Below, in pieces: positions 1 through 7,810 of a DNA stretch of 64,000 bases. Positions within the stretch are counted from its first letter, which is position 1. The number at the start of each line of letters is the position of its first letter. Where the stretch lies: the NCBI GenBank assembly GCA_016432585.1, contig CP066696.1, forward strand, positions 700,113 through 764,112, in the 5' to 3' direction. The stretch is from Candidatus Saccharibacteria bacterium (lineage in GTDB: Bacteria; Patescibacteriota; Saccharimonadia; Saccharimonadales; Saccharimonadaceae). The position numbers and the translations under genes were made by a program. Below the pieces are notes generated by a model. That model had not been told where the DNA came from, searched no databases, and saw only the letters and a program-made list of their open reading frames with translations.

Positions 1-725
1 CCTGGCTTTAAAAGCTGTGGAATTAACGGTAACAGTTCTTCAACTTGCCGCAGTTCTTCATTGACCGCGATACGGAGCGCTTGAAAGGTGCGCGTAGCTG
101 GGTGGGTTTTCTTCCACTTGCCTACGTAAACTTGCTTGACGATGCTTGCGAGCTCCTCGGTGGTGTTGAATGGCCGATTTTCGGTAATTGCCTTCGCTAT
201 TCGCTTGGCAAAACCGGTCGGTTCTTCGCCGTATGTCTTGATAATGCGCGTTAGTTCATCAGCTGAGGCTGTATTTACCAGCGTTTTCGCTGATACCTCT
301 TGCCGATTATCCATTCGCATATCGAGCGGACCACTATTTGTAAAGGAAAACCCTCGTTCGCTTTTGTCGAGCTGTGGTGATGACACCCCCAAATCAACAA
401 GAATGATATTGAACTGCTTCCCTTCCTCGACGAGCTGTTTTGCAGCGGCGACGAAATCGGTATGCAGTAGCCTGACACCTTTTTCAGTAAACTCACCAAG
501 TTCTGCAATTGCAAAACTATCGCGGTCAACTAAAACAGAGTCAGCATAGTTTTCGGTTAAAGCTAAGACGCGCCTCGCATGACCACCGTACCCAGCCGTG
601 AGATCGAGATAATTCTCGCCCTCTTTAGGGTGAAGTGCTTCAAGCGTCGCATCTAGTAAAACCGGAACATGTAATCGAAATTCCTGTGGAACCTCTTGTT
701 GTGGTGGATGTTCTTTGATACTCAT
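1..725 (-). CDS. rsmH: 16S rRNA m4C1402 methyltransferase RsmH (C-terminus cut by window edge)
   Basis: RsmH N4-methylates C1402 of 16S rRNA in the ribosomal P site using SAM. The minus-strand frame opens at ATG 725 (MSIKEHPPQ) and runs off the left edge. Family landmarks appear in order: a SAM loop (DLTAGYGGHARRVL), the LVDLGVSSPQLD block, GFSF...GPLDMRMD, and FQALRIAVNEEL near the cut end. It lies downstream of mraZ on the same strand, the usual dcw-cluster order, but 327 nt separate the two genes. A TATAGT hexamer at 736-741 and an AAAGGGG run lie just before the start, so it probably has its own promoter. The identification rests on these motifs; only the last residues are missing. Confidence 0.93.
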   Translation of the reverse strand, partial: MSIKEHPPQQEVPQEFRLHVPVLLDATLEALHPKEGENYLDLTAGYGGHARRVLALTENYADSVLVDRDSFAIAELGEFTEKGVRLLHTDFVAAAKQLVEEGKQFNIILVDLGVSSPQLDKSERGFSFTNSGPLDMRMDNRQEVSAKTLVNTASADELTRIIKTYGEEPTGFAKRIAKAITENRPFNTTEELASIVKQVYVGKWKKTHPATRTFQALRIAVNEELRQVEELLPLIPQLLKP

Positions 726-1052
726 AAACCCCTTTACTATAACATGTATTGGCGTTTACTCGAGATCACCTAACTGGCAGCAGGATATTTTTGTTTTTTT
801 GGTGTGTTTGTTTTTGTGTATAAGTGTCCAAACGTACTTTGGTTACTGTGTAACTCATAATCGTTTGGTTGAGAGACTTATGTGTGTGAGGTGGAGTTTT
901 TTGGGAGGTGTTGTGTTTAGAGGAAGGTGCGTCGGCGCTTTTTAATGTGGTGCCGAATAGCCACTACCCATACTGCCAGATAGTTGATCTCGAGAGTTGT
1001 ATCTCTTTACTATCTGTGGTCCGAATTATTAAAGAACAAAGGCAGCTAGTAA
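726..1052 (-). other. Intergenic leader between mraZ and rsmH; C-rich and G-poor; possible Rho-dependent termination region
   Basis: I see no convincing gene in these 327 nt. Read on the minus strand, about 775-935 is rich in C and A and very poor in G, with many YC dinucleotides, as expected of a Rho-utilisation (rut) region. Upstream of it (977-984 and 1009-1016) is an 8-bp perfect inverted repeat, CAGATAGT/ACTATCTG, around a 24-nt loop. A TATAGT hexamer at 736-741 could restart transcription for rsmH. I looked for conserved RNase P RNA motifs and did not find them. The Rho reading is inference from composition. Confidence 0.35.
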
Positions 1053-1415
1053 CTATACGTCGGCATCTGCGGGTAAAATCCGCCAATATGCTCCAGCACG
1101 AACCGCTATCAGCTCACGATCAATTCCGGCATAATCGAGCAAGTGTTGTTCAATCGTTACGCGACCTTGTTTTTGGTCGAGCTCTGCACCGGTTTTTCCG
1201 CGCCTGAATCGTACGTTGAGGTCGGCAACTCTCTCATCGAGAATGCTTCCACCCAGCGCAGGTTCGACTTCCCTATCCCATACCGTTTGTGGGTACAGGT
1301 GGAGGTACTTACCAAACCCTCGGGTTAGTACAACGCCACTCGCGAATTCATTTCGAAGCTCGGTCGGTATTGTTAACCGACGCTTGTCGTCAAGCTTTCG
1401 TTCGAAATAATCCAT
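1053..1415 (-). CDS. mraZ: Division/cell wall cluster regulator MraZ
   Basis: MraZ is a DNA-binding repressor of the dcw cluster built from two AbrB-like SpoVT swapped-hairpin halves. The 120-residue frame starts MDYFERKLDDKRRLTIP, matching the conserved first half-repeat (DxKGRlxiP). The second half carries GRVTIEQHLLDYAGID and ends in the expected short tail. Length is slightly below the family's usual 140-150. The ATG at 1415 has only a weak AAGCGG upstream, but the operator array and a TATAGT hexamer lie about 110 nt upstream, so the leader is long. It lies upstream of rsmH on the same strand. Autoregulation through the 1531-1557 repeats is inferred from family knowledge. Confidence 0.93.
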   Translation of the reverse strand: MDYFERKLDDKRRLTIPTELRNEFASGVVLTRGFGKYLHLYPQTVWDREVEPALGGSILDERVADLNVRFRRGKTGAELDQKQGRVTIEQHLLDYAGIDRELIAVRAGAYWRILPADADV

Positions 1416-1522
1416 TCCGCTTGTGGGATTGCCTTCTGCCGTATGGGCTCACGCTTAGTTATTTTAATGCTAGTGGTGTTTGTTTTGTTTGGTGGTGTTA
1501 CCCACTTCTTTCCACTGGTCTT

Positions 1523-1557
1523 ACTATAATACCCACAACTACCCACGACAACCCCCA
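1523..1557 (-). promoter_or_regulatory. mraZ promoter with MraZ-box operator array
   Basis: Read on the minus strand, three tandem units begin GGGGT, TGGGTA and TGGGTA at an exact 10-bp period (1531-1557). They are followed at once by the -10-like hexamer TATAGT (1523-1528). MraZ is known to bind direct repeats of TGGGN spaced by about 5 nt upstream of its own gene. Binding here would cover the core promoter, so this looks like an autorepression site. A further TGGGTAA lies at 1499-1505 and another at about 1576-1582. Confidence 0.7.
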
Positions 1558-1575
1558 ATTTTATATTGCTTATAG

Positions 1576-1684
1576 TTACCCACAGGCTTTATCCACAGAT
1601 TTGTGGATAACCATAATAGCCAACAGTGGTCAACAAAAAACGCTCCCTATAGCAAAGAGCGCGTTCTTGGATATCTTGTCCACA
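1576..1684. other. DnaA-box cluster with paired perfect boxes
   Basis: Two perfect R1-type DnaA boxes (TTATCCACA) face each other at 1589-1597 (plus) and 1602-1610 (minus), 4 nt apart. One-mismatch boxes flank them: TTACCCACA at 1576-1584 and TTGTCCACA at 1676-1684. An AT-rich run precedes them (about 1557-1575). The cluster sits upstream of the mraZ promoter. Genes on both sides are on the minus strand, so there is no strand switch of the kind seen at an origin. DnaA control of the division cluster is one reading; a secondary DnaA-titration site is another. Confidence 0.5.
1638..1662 (-). terminator. Weak rho-independent terminator after the HAD gene
   Basis: On the minus strand a 5-bp CGCTC/GAGCG stem is followed by six T residues, about 30 nt past the stop codon of the HAD-family gene. 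The stem is short, so efficiency is doubtful. Confidence 0.45.
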
Positions 1685-1690
1685 ACCCGG

Positions 1691-2392
1691 CTAAAACAAG
1701 AGTTCGAGCGCCCCTTTTAAGCCCGTGACGCTCGTAACGCCCGCAGGCAACGTTCCCGCCTGAGACGGCAACACTTCTCCGCTCGGATCTTGAATATGAA
1801 CTCCCACGACGCCCTCGGGCATATCCTGAAAACTAACCGCCTTATCGTCAAGAAATATAATTTTCTTCACACGTAGGGGCCGAAAATCCTTTGTTAGTGC
1901 CGGAGGAATAATAAAGCCATCGTCTCGCCTCCAGCCAGACAGTAATTCGCCCTTTTCTTTAATATTAGTAACGATATGCGGGATAGATAAAAATCCAGCA
2001 GCCTCTAGTTTTGCCAGCTGCCATGTCTCGCCCCCGTAGGTAACAATTCCATAGGGAATATCCATTTTATCAAGCATTGCAAGTAACTCGTTTGCAAATG
2101 GCTGGTGCACGTCCTCTTTTTTAGCCTGTTCAACAAACCGCTTTTGAATATCGAGCCATGATGTCGAGCTTCCTCTGTCTTTAAGACTTTTGCGCATAAA
2201 GCTGATGGTGTCAAATGACTTTCCCACCTCTTCAATAAGTCGCCTTCCGGTTTGAATCTCTTCGGCAGTGAGCGACGTTTCTTCCGTTATGACCCGCTCT
2301 AAAATCTGGTGAAACCTATCCGTATTACCAAGACAACGGTCAAAATCAAGAACAAAAAATGTATCGGCGTATGTTTTATCTTCCATTGGCAT
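1691..2392 (-). CDS. HAD-like hydrolase
   Basis: Predicted HAD-superfamily phosphatase of 233 residues; substrate unknown. Motif I is the aspartate-rich DFDRCLGNTD near residues 16-25. Motif II is the threonine in YGIVTYGG at about 115-122, and motif IV is FLDDKA at about 180-185. A helical cap lies between motifs I and II. The first Asp of motif I is followed by F-D-R rather than the commonest D-x-D-G, yet both acidic residues are kept. The start overlaps the yvcK end by 17 nt with no clear Shine-Dalgarno, so translation is probably coupled; ATG at 2386 is the alternative start. Position suggests co-transcription with yvcK and the GH1 gene. Confidence 0.75.
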   Translation of the reverse strand: MPMEDKTYADTFFVLDFDRCLGNTDRFHQILERVITEETSLTAEEIQTGRRLIEEVGKSFDTISFMRKSLKDRGSSTSWLDIQKRFVEQAKKEDVHQPFANELLAMLDKMDIPYGIVTYGGETWQLAKLEAAGFLSIPHIVTNIKEKGELLSGWRRDDGFIIPPALTKDFRPLRVKKIIFLDDKAVSFQDMPEGVVGVHIQDPSGEVLPSQAGTLPAGVTSVTGLKGALELLF

Positions 2393-3398
2393 TGTTGTAT
2401 ATTCCTATAATCGCTTTAGCGACCGCGCTCGAATCGTGTCGTATGAGTGAGCGTGTTACTGGTAGCATATCACCTTTGTGCTCGGAGGCCATAGCTCCCA
2501 AAAAATCACCTGCCACCGTTTTGTAACTCTTCTTTGCAAGAACATCACGGTCAATCGGAACCAGGTATGCATCCTCCGCCTCGTAGCGCTTGGCGAGTTC
2601 ATTTTCTGGCACCTGCTCGTTATAAAGCACGTAGTCGAGAAACGCCGCGCCAGCAAAACGCTCAATCTCATCGGCATGATCACTTACTGTAAATCCTTCT
2701 GTCTGGCCCTTTTTCGTCACCAGGTTCGAAACATACACGGTTGTTGCCTTTGTATTTTTTAATGCATGGCCAATACCATCAATAATAAGCAGCGGCCCCA
2801 GCGAGGTGTAAAGATCGCCCGGCGCAATAACCACTAAATCGGCCTGCTCTATAGCCGCAAGGCATGTTGGATTGGGCGTTGCATTTGGAACAAGAGTTAG
2901 TGTCGCTTTTCGCGGATCGTGCTCAAAATAGTCAGCGTCAATCACCCGCTCTCCCCGCAAAATCACACTTGCCCCAGGCCACTCCATCTTCAACCGCACA
3001 TCATCGAGTGTCGCCGGCAAAACAACCCCGTTAACTCTCAAAATCTCGGATGCCGTCTCGACAGCCTCGGTAAAGCTGCCGGTCATTTTTTCGAGCGCAC
3101 TTAGTAACACATTGCCAAAGGCATGCCCGCTAAATGTCCCCTCTTCAAACCGGTAGTTAAATAAATCGCGCACTTTCGACGATTCGCTAAGCGCCACCAA
3201 GCACTGCCGCACGTCCCCAGGGGGCAACGTTCCCAGCTCATCGCGAAGCACGCCAGTACTACCGCCATCGTCGGCCATGTTCACTACGGCCGCAATAGAG
3301 TGAGTATAGTCTTTCAGTGCATTCAAAAGGGTAAAACTACCCGTCCCTCCCCCAATAACAGTGATTTTAATATCATTCCGCGGAAAAGGTTCGTTCAT
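2376..3398 (-). CDS. yvcK: YvcK/CofD-like gluconeogenesis factor family protein
   Basis: A 340-residue member of the YvcK (putative gluconeogenesis factor) branch of the CofD-like family. In Firmicutes and mycobacteria YvcK/CuvA binds UDP-sugars and affects cell wall synthesis and growth on gluconeogenic carbon. The N-terminal Rossmann loop is IGGGTGS (residues 15-21). The MADDGGSTG block and LPPGDVRQCLVAL follow, both diagnostic of the family, and a later APGDLYTSL segment matches the nucleotide site. The gene starts 3 nt after the GH1 stop and overlaps the HAD gene, so the three form one operon. Function in this organism is inferred from family only. Confidence 0.88.
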   Translation of the reverse strand: MNEPFPRNDIKITVIGGGTGSFTLLNALKDYTHSIAAVVNMADDGGSTGVLRDELGTLPPGDVRQCLVALSESSKVRDLFNYRFEEGTFSGHAFGNVLLSALEKMTGSFTEAVETASEILRVNGVVLPATLDDVRLKMEWPGASVILRGERVIDADYFEHDPRKATLTLVPNATPNPTCLAAIEQADLVVIAPGDLYTSLGPLLIIDGIGHALKNTKATTVYVSNLVTKKGQTEGFTVSDHADEIERFAGAAFLDYVLYNEQVPENELAKRYEAEDAYLVPIDRDVLAKKSYKTVAGDFLGAMASEHKGDMLPVTRSLIRHDSSAVAKAIIGIYNNANGR

Positions 3399-3401
3399 AT
3401 C

Positions 3402-4661
3402 TTAGCTCTCTCGCAAATGTTTAATTATTTTACCAAACCAAATAGCGCTCGGCCGAAGTTTTCGCTCCTTGGTATCGTAATTCACTTCGGCTAGCCCAAA
3501 ACGCGGCCAACGGCCTTTGTCCCATTCAAAGTTATCGAGCAGACTCCAGTGAAGATATCCTTCTAGTTTAACCCCGTTGCTCATTGCTTTTTGCATGGCA
3601 ATCAACGTTTGCGTCAGCCACCATTGGCGGTGGGCATCGCCAGCATCGGCAAGGCCATTTTCAGTGATAATAATAGGAAGATGGTATTTTTCATGAAGAC
3701 GCTCCAGTGCGTGCTGGATATCACCCGGACTCAAATCCCACCCAAGATCACTCACTCGCTCATCGGGATTATGCACCCTATACCCGTAAACACGATTGCT
3801 AAAGTAGTAATTAACACCCAGAAAATCACAATTTTTCACAACTTTTTTTAGAAAATAATCATCTTGAAAATATTGCATAAAATCAGTACTTTTACGGCTA
3901 AGTAGCGCATCGTCACCGGCATAAAAATAATTTGAATTCTTAGCAATTGATACTTTGTAGCGGCGGTTGATCGAATGAAGCGCCTCGGCCACCTTATTGT
4001 GCGCATAGGCAAGATTGTTTATAACGCGCCACGCCTTTGGTTTGCTGGTGATATTTGGTGGCCAGTTACCGGCCAAATAACTTTCGTTGGCGTAGATTTC
4101 AGGCTCATTAATAGTAATGATCAACCTGACACTCGATCCTAGCTCGCGAATAATCCTATCCGCAAAGCGGACGAAATATTTTACATTGGCGCGGTTTTCA
4201 AACCCACCCCGCTTTACAAACCATACCGGCAACGTAAAGTGAAAGAGCGTCACAACCGGCTCGATACCACGTCGCTTCAGTTCAGCGGCGTAGTGCTTAT
4301 AATGCTCTACCGCCTCAACATTCCAAGCGCCTTCGGCAGGTTCAACTCGCGACCATTCCACGCTAAACCTAAACGCATTCATGTTCATTTTTTTCAACAG
4401 GTCAAAATCTTCTTCGAACTTGTTATAGTGGTCAGCGCTTTTACCCGAAACATATGAATTCGGATCCTTCGCCTCTTTTTCAACGTCTTGCCAGCTATCA
4501 AGGTCTTCAAAGTGATACGCAGCTTGCGCAGCCTTCGATTTGGCATTTTCTAACTCCCATACCGTCCATTGGTTATGAGTGCCGCCTTCTGCTTGATGCG
4601 CGCTAATGGCAGCACCCCACAGGAATTTTTTAGGGAAAGCTAACTGAGGTTTTTTCTGCAT
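3402..4661 (-). CDS. Glycoside hydrolase family 1 beta-glycosidase
   Basis: Retaining beta-glycosidase (beta-glucosidase, beta-galactosidase or 6-phospho type; specificity cannot be read from sequence). The GH1 barrel is complete at 419 residues, slightly short of the usual 440-480. FLWGAAISAHQAEG is at the N-terminus. The acid/base Glu is in TINEPE (E186) and the nucleophile Glu in ITENG (E334). A C-terminal HWSLLDNFEW segment builds the sugar subsite. There is no signal peptide, so it acts in the cytoplasm on imported disaccharides. Its TATAAT (4670-4675) ends 8 nt before the ATG, predicting a leaderless mRNA, divergent from the gene at 4708. Confidence 0.93.
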   Translation of the reverse strand: MQKKPQLAFPKKFLWGAAISAHQAEGGTHNQWTVWELENAKSKAAQAAYHFEDLDSWQDVEKEAKDPNSYVSGKSADHYNKFEEDFDLLKKMNMNAFRFSVEWSRVEPAEGAWNVEAVEHYKHYAAELKRRGIEPVVTLFHFTLPVWFVKRGGFENRANVKYFVRFADRIIRELGSSVRLIITINEPEIYANESYLAGNWPPNITSKPKAWRVINNLAYAHNKVAEALHSINRRYKVSIAKNSNYFYAGDDALLSRKSTDFMQYFQDDYFLKKVVKNCDFLGVNYYFSNRVYGYRVHNPDERVSDLGWDLSPGDIQHALERLHEKYHLPIIITENGLADAGDAHRQWWLTQTLIAMQKAMSNGVKLEGYLHWSLLDNFEWDKGRWPRFGLAEVNYDTKERKLRPSAIWFGKIIKHLRES

Positions 4662-4669
4662 ACCATCTT

Positions 4670-4701
4670 ATTATACGCCATACCTACTGGCAGTGTATAA
4701 T
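4670..4701. promoter_or_regulatory. Divergent leaderless promoters for the GH1 and LssY-C-like genes
   Basis: Both genes start from this 46-nt gap. The minus-strand TATAAT (4670-4675) ends 8 nt before the GH1 ATG at 4661. The plus-strand TATAAT (4696-4701) ends 6 nt before ATG 4708. There is no room for a Shine-Dalgarno on either transcript. Confidence 0.65.
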
Positions 4702-4707
4702 GACGAC

Positions 4708-5607
4708 ATGTTTGGATTCATCTTTCGTGTCTTATGGCGTGTCATTATTCTTGGAATTGGCGTCGGCCTTGTGTGGGCAAGTCTTTTTAAGATCTATCCG
4801 TATGCCGACTCCCGCCTTCCGGCATTTATCGCACTCCTCCTCATTTACTGCTTCCTTGCTTATATAGCCATTCCCGCACTTATACGGCTATTCCGCCTCG
4901 TTATTAAGCCGAATCATATTCCGCTTTATGTAACCTCGGGTGACGGTTGGCCTGCCGACCCTGTTAATATCGCTGTTGTCGCACGCAGTAAAAAGCACCT
5001 CATACAATCTATGGAAAGCGCTGGCTGGTACACGGCCGACCCTATTACTCTGCGAAATGCAATCCGCGAAGCCTACTCTATTCTTTTTAATCAGCCATAC
5101 CCCAATGCGCCGTTTAGCAATCTTTACCTTTTCGGGCGATCGTTCGATGTCGGCTTTCAAAAACCCGCCAATGGTCACATGAGCGCCCGATCACGTCATC
5201 ATGTGCGATTCTGGCGCCTCGAAGTTCCTGAGCCCGACGCCAACCATGCAACCCACTTCGACTTTTGGCACAAACGCCTTAAGCATCTGCTCGGGCTTCA
5301 AAAAGAAATCTGGATTGGCGCCGCAATCGACGACACCGGACCTATCGGGATTCGATGGCGCTACGGCCAGATTACTCATAAAAACGACCCAGATACCGAT
5401 AAAGAGCGCGACCTTATCATTAGCAACCTCACCTCGGCAGGCCTCGTTACCTCTGTAAAAACAGTAGAATCTGGCGAGCCATTCTCGTTTCGCGGCCAAA
5501 CTCTCGGCAATACATTTTTATGCGACGGCACTATCAAAGTCGTCAAGCTGAAGGCGTTGGTTATACCAAAACTGCCTATCGATGTTTCGGAACAGGAAGT
5601 CCTATAG
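4708..5607 (+). CDS. LssY C-terminal domain-like membrane protein
   Basis: 299-residue protein with two N-terminal transmembrane helices (about residues 5-25 and 32-55). A soluble part follows that resembles the LssY C-terminal domain found beside PAP2 phosphatases. Conserved features are PVNIAV...LIQSMESAGWYTADPI, a HHVRFWR core and DTGPIGIRWRYGQITHK. The function of this domain is not known. ATG 4708 is preferred over GTG 4693 because a TATAAT (4696-4701) overlaps the longer version and predicts leaderless initiation at 4708. The 3' end runs 32 nt into the convergent phosphatidyltransferase gene, an unusual tail-to-tail overlap. Confidence 0.7.
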   Translation: MFGFIFRVLWRVIILGIGVGLVWASLFKIYPYADSRLPAFIALLLIYCFLAYIAIPALIRLFRLVIKPNHIPLYVTSGDGWPADPVNIAVVARSKKHLIQSMESAGWYTADPITLRNAIREAYSILFNQPYPNAPFSNLYLFGRSFDVGFQKPANGHMSARSRHHVRFWRLEVPEPDANHATHFDFWHKRLKHLLGLQKEIWIGAAIDDTGPIGIRWRYGQITHKNDPDTDKERDLIISNLTSAGLVTSVKTVESGEPFSFRGQTLGNTFLCDGTIKVVKLKALVIPKLPIDVSEQEVL

Positions 5608-6181
5608 CATACAAACGACGAAGCGAGTAGATTTTTATACCCGTTACAGCAAGCGCGATTGCCGCGCTTAGTAGCGGCGATCCAATAAGGACGGTGGCAA
5701 AAAGAAAGAATGACGAGTTCGCCACCTTGCCAAGCGGCGACCAGTTAAGATCGAAAATTCTCTTATCAACAAGATAAAAATAGTTCGGGCTCAGTAACGG
5801 CCAGAACAAAAATGCCAGAGACAAAAACCCATCAATAAACATAAACTCAAAAAGATAAATACCGATTGCCCAGATCATTTCTGGGTTCATAAAGCCATAG
5901 GTCAGATAAATAATCGCGACACACAGACGGTCTGCCATAATATCAAGCACTGCACCACTGCGCATTTCTTGATGTAATTTTCGCGCAATTATTCCATCGG
6001 CGATATCGCCGACCCAATACACCGCGATCGCGGCAAAAAGAAGTAATTCGCTACTCTGCATTGCAGCGAGCACCGCAAGAACCACAGCAATAGCCGTACG
6101 CACGAATGTCATAAGCGACGCCCACGTGAACAGTGTCTCTTTTATAGGTAGCTCCCAGCCGTGATGTGTCGTTTTTTCCAT
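5576..6181 (-). CDS. CDP-alcohol phosphatidyltransferase family protein
   Basis: Integral membrane enzyme of phospholipid head-group transfer from CDP-diacylglycerol (PgsA-like or a related CDP-alcohol transferase). The diagnostic CDP-OH-P signature DGx2ARx8Gx3Dx3D is perfect within residues 60-85, written here as DGIIAR then GAVLDIMAD. About five hydrophobic helices surround it. Length (201) is typical. It could make phosphatidylglycerol phosphate, but the acceptor alcohol cannot be read from sequence. A clean promoter, TTGCAA-17 bp-TATGAT (6188-6216), ends 6 nt before the ATG, so the mRNA should be leaderless. The 3' end overlaps the opposing gene by 32 nt. Confidence 0.87.
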   Translation of the reverse strand: MEKTTHHGWELPIKETLFTWASLMTFVRTAIAVVLAVLAAMQSSELLLFAAIAVYWVGDIADGIIARKLHQEMRSGAVLDIMADRLCVAIIYLTYGFMNPEMIWAIGIYLFEFMFIDGFLSLAFLFWPLLSPNYFYLVDKRIFDLNWSPLGKVANSSFFLFATVLIGSPLLSAAIALAVTGIKIYSLRRLYAIGLPVPKHR

Positions 6182-6187
6182 TAGCTC

Positions 6188-6216
6188 ATCATATCCCCGG
6201 CGGTAGTAATTTGCAA
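6188..6216 (-). promoter_or_regulatory. Sigma70-type promoter driving a leaderless start
   Basis: On the minus strand TTGCAA (6211-6216), a 17-bp spacer and TATGAT (6188-6193) lie 6 nt upstream of the phosphatidyltransferase ATG at 6181. This is one of the clearest complete promoters of the leaderless class in the window. Confidence 0.65.
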
Positions 6217-6223
6217 ATGCACG

Positions 6224-7747
6224 CTATGAAACAACATCTTCCCCAAAGTGCTTCTGTAGGCGCATAATAATACTTCCTTCATGGCGACCCAGCTTGTCGC
6301 TTAACTCCTTTACCGATACACCGTTTTGAAACTCTTGTTTTAGCACGGTATCGTCATCGGGCTTCCATGGTCGGTACGCGTTCGGATATGTCTCGCGCAT
6401 TTTTGCGATTTTATCAGCCCATCCCGAGTTTGTCGTCTTTTCCTTTTGCGGTTCGGGTGTCGTTTTACGAACCTCTGCTTTTTGGGCAAGGTGCGCAAAC
6501 TTTTTAGTGTCGCTTGCGGCTCGCCGCCGTAACATCTCATCGATATTCTGGGCATCTTCGCTCACGGCCAGGGCCATGCGGTTAATACCAGTCAAATAGA
6601 GGTTGCGCAAATTTTTTACTCGGCTCAAAGCCACGTAACCCATACCCTCTACAAAGGCTTTTCGAAGGTCAATTCGCGCCGCATCAAGCGTCATTCCCTG
6701 ACTTTTATGGACAGTAATTGCCCAGGCAAGACGGAGTGGTATTTGCGTGATACTGGCACGCTTTTTATCGCCATCGCGAAGCTCCCAGGTATCTGGCGAC
6801 ATAGTGACCCTATTACCATTCCGGAACTCTACAACAGGGTATTCTGTACCTTGCTCGAACTCGACAACCGTACCGATACTACCGTTGGCGTATTTCCGAT
6901 CCGTTGCATTTTTTACGGCCATTACCAGCGCACCTTCCTTCAAATGAAGTGTCTCTGGGGCAAGTACTGAGCGTTGTAAATTTTCCACATAGTTTGCAGA
7001 GCCAGTGGTCGTCTCTGTATAAAAAAGTTCGTCACCTGAAAGCTCTTTTAGCTTGGCCTCATTAAGCCTATCCACATCAACATTCACTGTGTGAAGTTCG
7101 GTTAAAACCATATCTTCAGGTGGCTGCTCTTCGGTTCGTGCCAACAGTTTTTCAGCGTGATGACGACGTATTTCCCCGGCGCGCAGCGCGTTTAAAATTT
7201 CTAGTAATTCTTCGTCGTCCTGACGATGCTGCTCCTGAAGATAGCAAATCGATGGATCGAGCTCACGCCAAACATTACTATGCACGACAAATCCACCCAC
7301 TCGCGAACCGTCGCGGTTAATAGGCGGAAGCTGAAAAAAGTCCCCACTCATTATCACCTGAATACCACCAAACGGAGCATCCTTACGTCGTATCAACCGA
7401 CAAGCTTCATCAACCATGTCTAGCCGAAAATCATGCAACATCGATATCTCATCAATAATCAAGACGTCTGTCTTTTCAATAATCTCTCGTCGCCCCTTGG
7501 CGACATGCTCGGCAAATCCGCCAGGTAGATGATCCGAAACACCAATTCCCGCCCAGCTGTGAATAGTTGTGCCGCCAAGATGTGTTGCAGCGAGCCCTGT
7601 CGTGGCCGTTACTGATACATGCTTGCCCTGGTGTTTCGATAATCGGACAAATTGATTCAACACAAAGGTCTTACCCGCCCCGGCCGGGCCAGTTAGCAAC
7701 ACGCTTTCCCCAGAAAGCATAATCTCGAGCGCCAAACCTTGATCCAT
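6224..7747 (-). CDS. Pif1/RecD2-like SF1 helicase with C-terminal DNA-binding tail
   Basis: ATP-dependent 5'-3' DNA helicase of the Pif1 type (507 residues). Walker A GPAGAGKT is at about 20-27 and Walker B DVLIIDEISML at about 93-103. The AAA/UvrD-like C-terminal half carries WAITVHKSQGMTLD and YVALSRVKNLRNLYL, hallmarks of the family. The last 60 residues (after about 445) look like a small helical domain (KPDDDTVLKQEF...VKELSDKLGRHEGSIIMRL), probably DNA-binding, as in other bacterial Pif1-like proteins. A TATACT (7756-7761) ends 8 nt before ATG. The likely role is displacement of G-quadruplexes or protein blocks on DNA. Confidence 0.88.
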   Translation of the reverse strand: MDQGLALEIMLSGESVLLTGPAGAGKTFVLNQFVRLSKHQGKHVSVTATTGLAATHLGGTTIHSWAGIGVSDHLPGGFAEHVAKGRREIIEKTDVLIIDEISMLHDFRLDMVDEACRLIRRKDAPFGGIQVIMSGDFFQLPPINRDGSRVGGFVVHSNVWRELDPSICYLQEQHRQDDEELLEILNALRAGEIRRHHAEKLLARTEEQPPEDMVLTELHTVNVDVDRLNEAKLKELSGDELFYTETTTGSANYVENLQRSVLAPETLHLKEGALVMAVKNATDRKYANGSIGTVVEFEQGTEYPVVEFRNGNRVTMSPDTWELRDGDKKRASITQIPLRLAWAITVHKSQGMTLDAARIDLRKAFVEGMGYVALSRVKNLRNLYLTGINRMALAVSEDAQNIDEMLRRRAASDTKKFAHLAQKAEVRKTTPEPQKEKTTNSGWADKIAKMRETYPNAYRPWKPDDDTVLKQEFQNGVSVKELSDKLGRHEGSIIMRLQKHFGEDVVS

Positions 7748-7798
7748 TTACTTTAAGTATACACACCTTTCGTGCTTCGCGCGAGGCTCTGGCGGTGC

Positions 7799-7804
7799 TA
7801 TAGT
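7799..7804 (+). promoter_or_regulatory. -10 element of leaderless pilin promoter
   Basis: TATAGT lies 6 nt before ATG 7811. The -35 region is weak. It is divergent to the helicase promoter, whose TATACT is at 7756-7761. Confidence 0.5.
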
Positions 7805-7810
7805 AAGACT

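Noticed and set aside
726-1052. RNase P RNA or another known structured RNA in the mraZ-rsmH gap
   Set aside because: An AGAGGAAGG string resembles the start of RNase P RNA, but the following conserved blocks are missing and the region is mostly unstructured.
1500-1690. Origin of replication at the DnaA-box cluster
   Set aside because: Genes on both sides run on the minus strand, no dnaA or dnaN is nearby and parAB is about 57 kb away. Kept only as a DnaA-box finding.
6110-6140. parS-like site (CCACGTGAACA)
   Set aside because: Only half of the 16-bp parS palindrome matches and it lies within a coding region far from parAB. The CTCGTGAAAC at about 34272 also fails.
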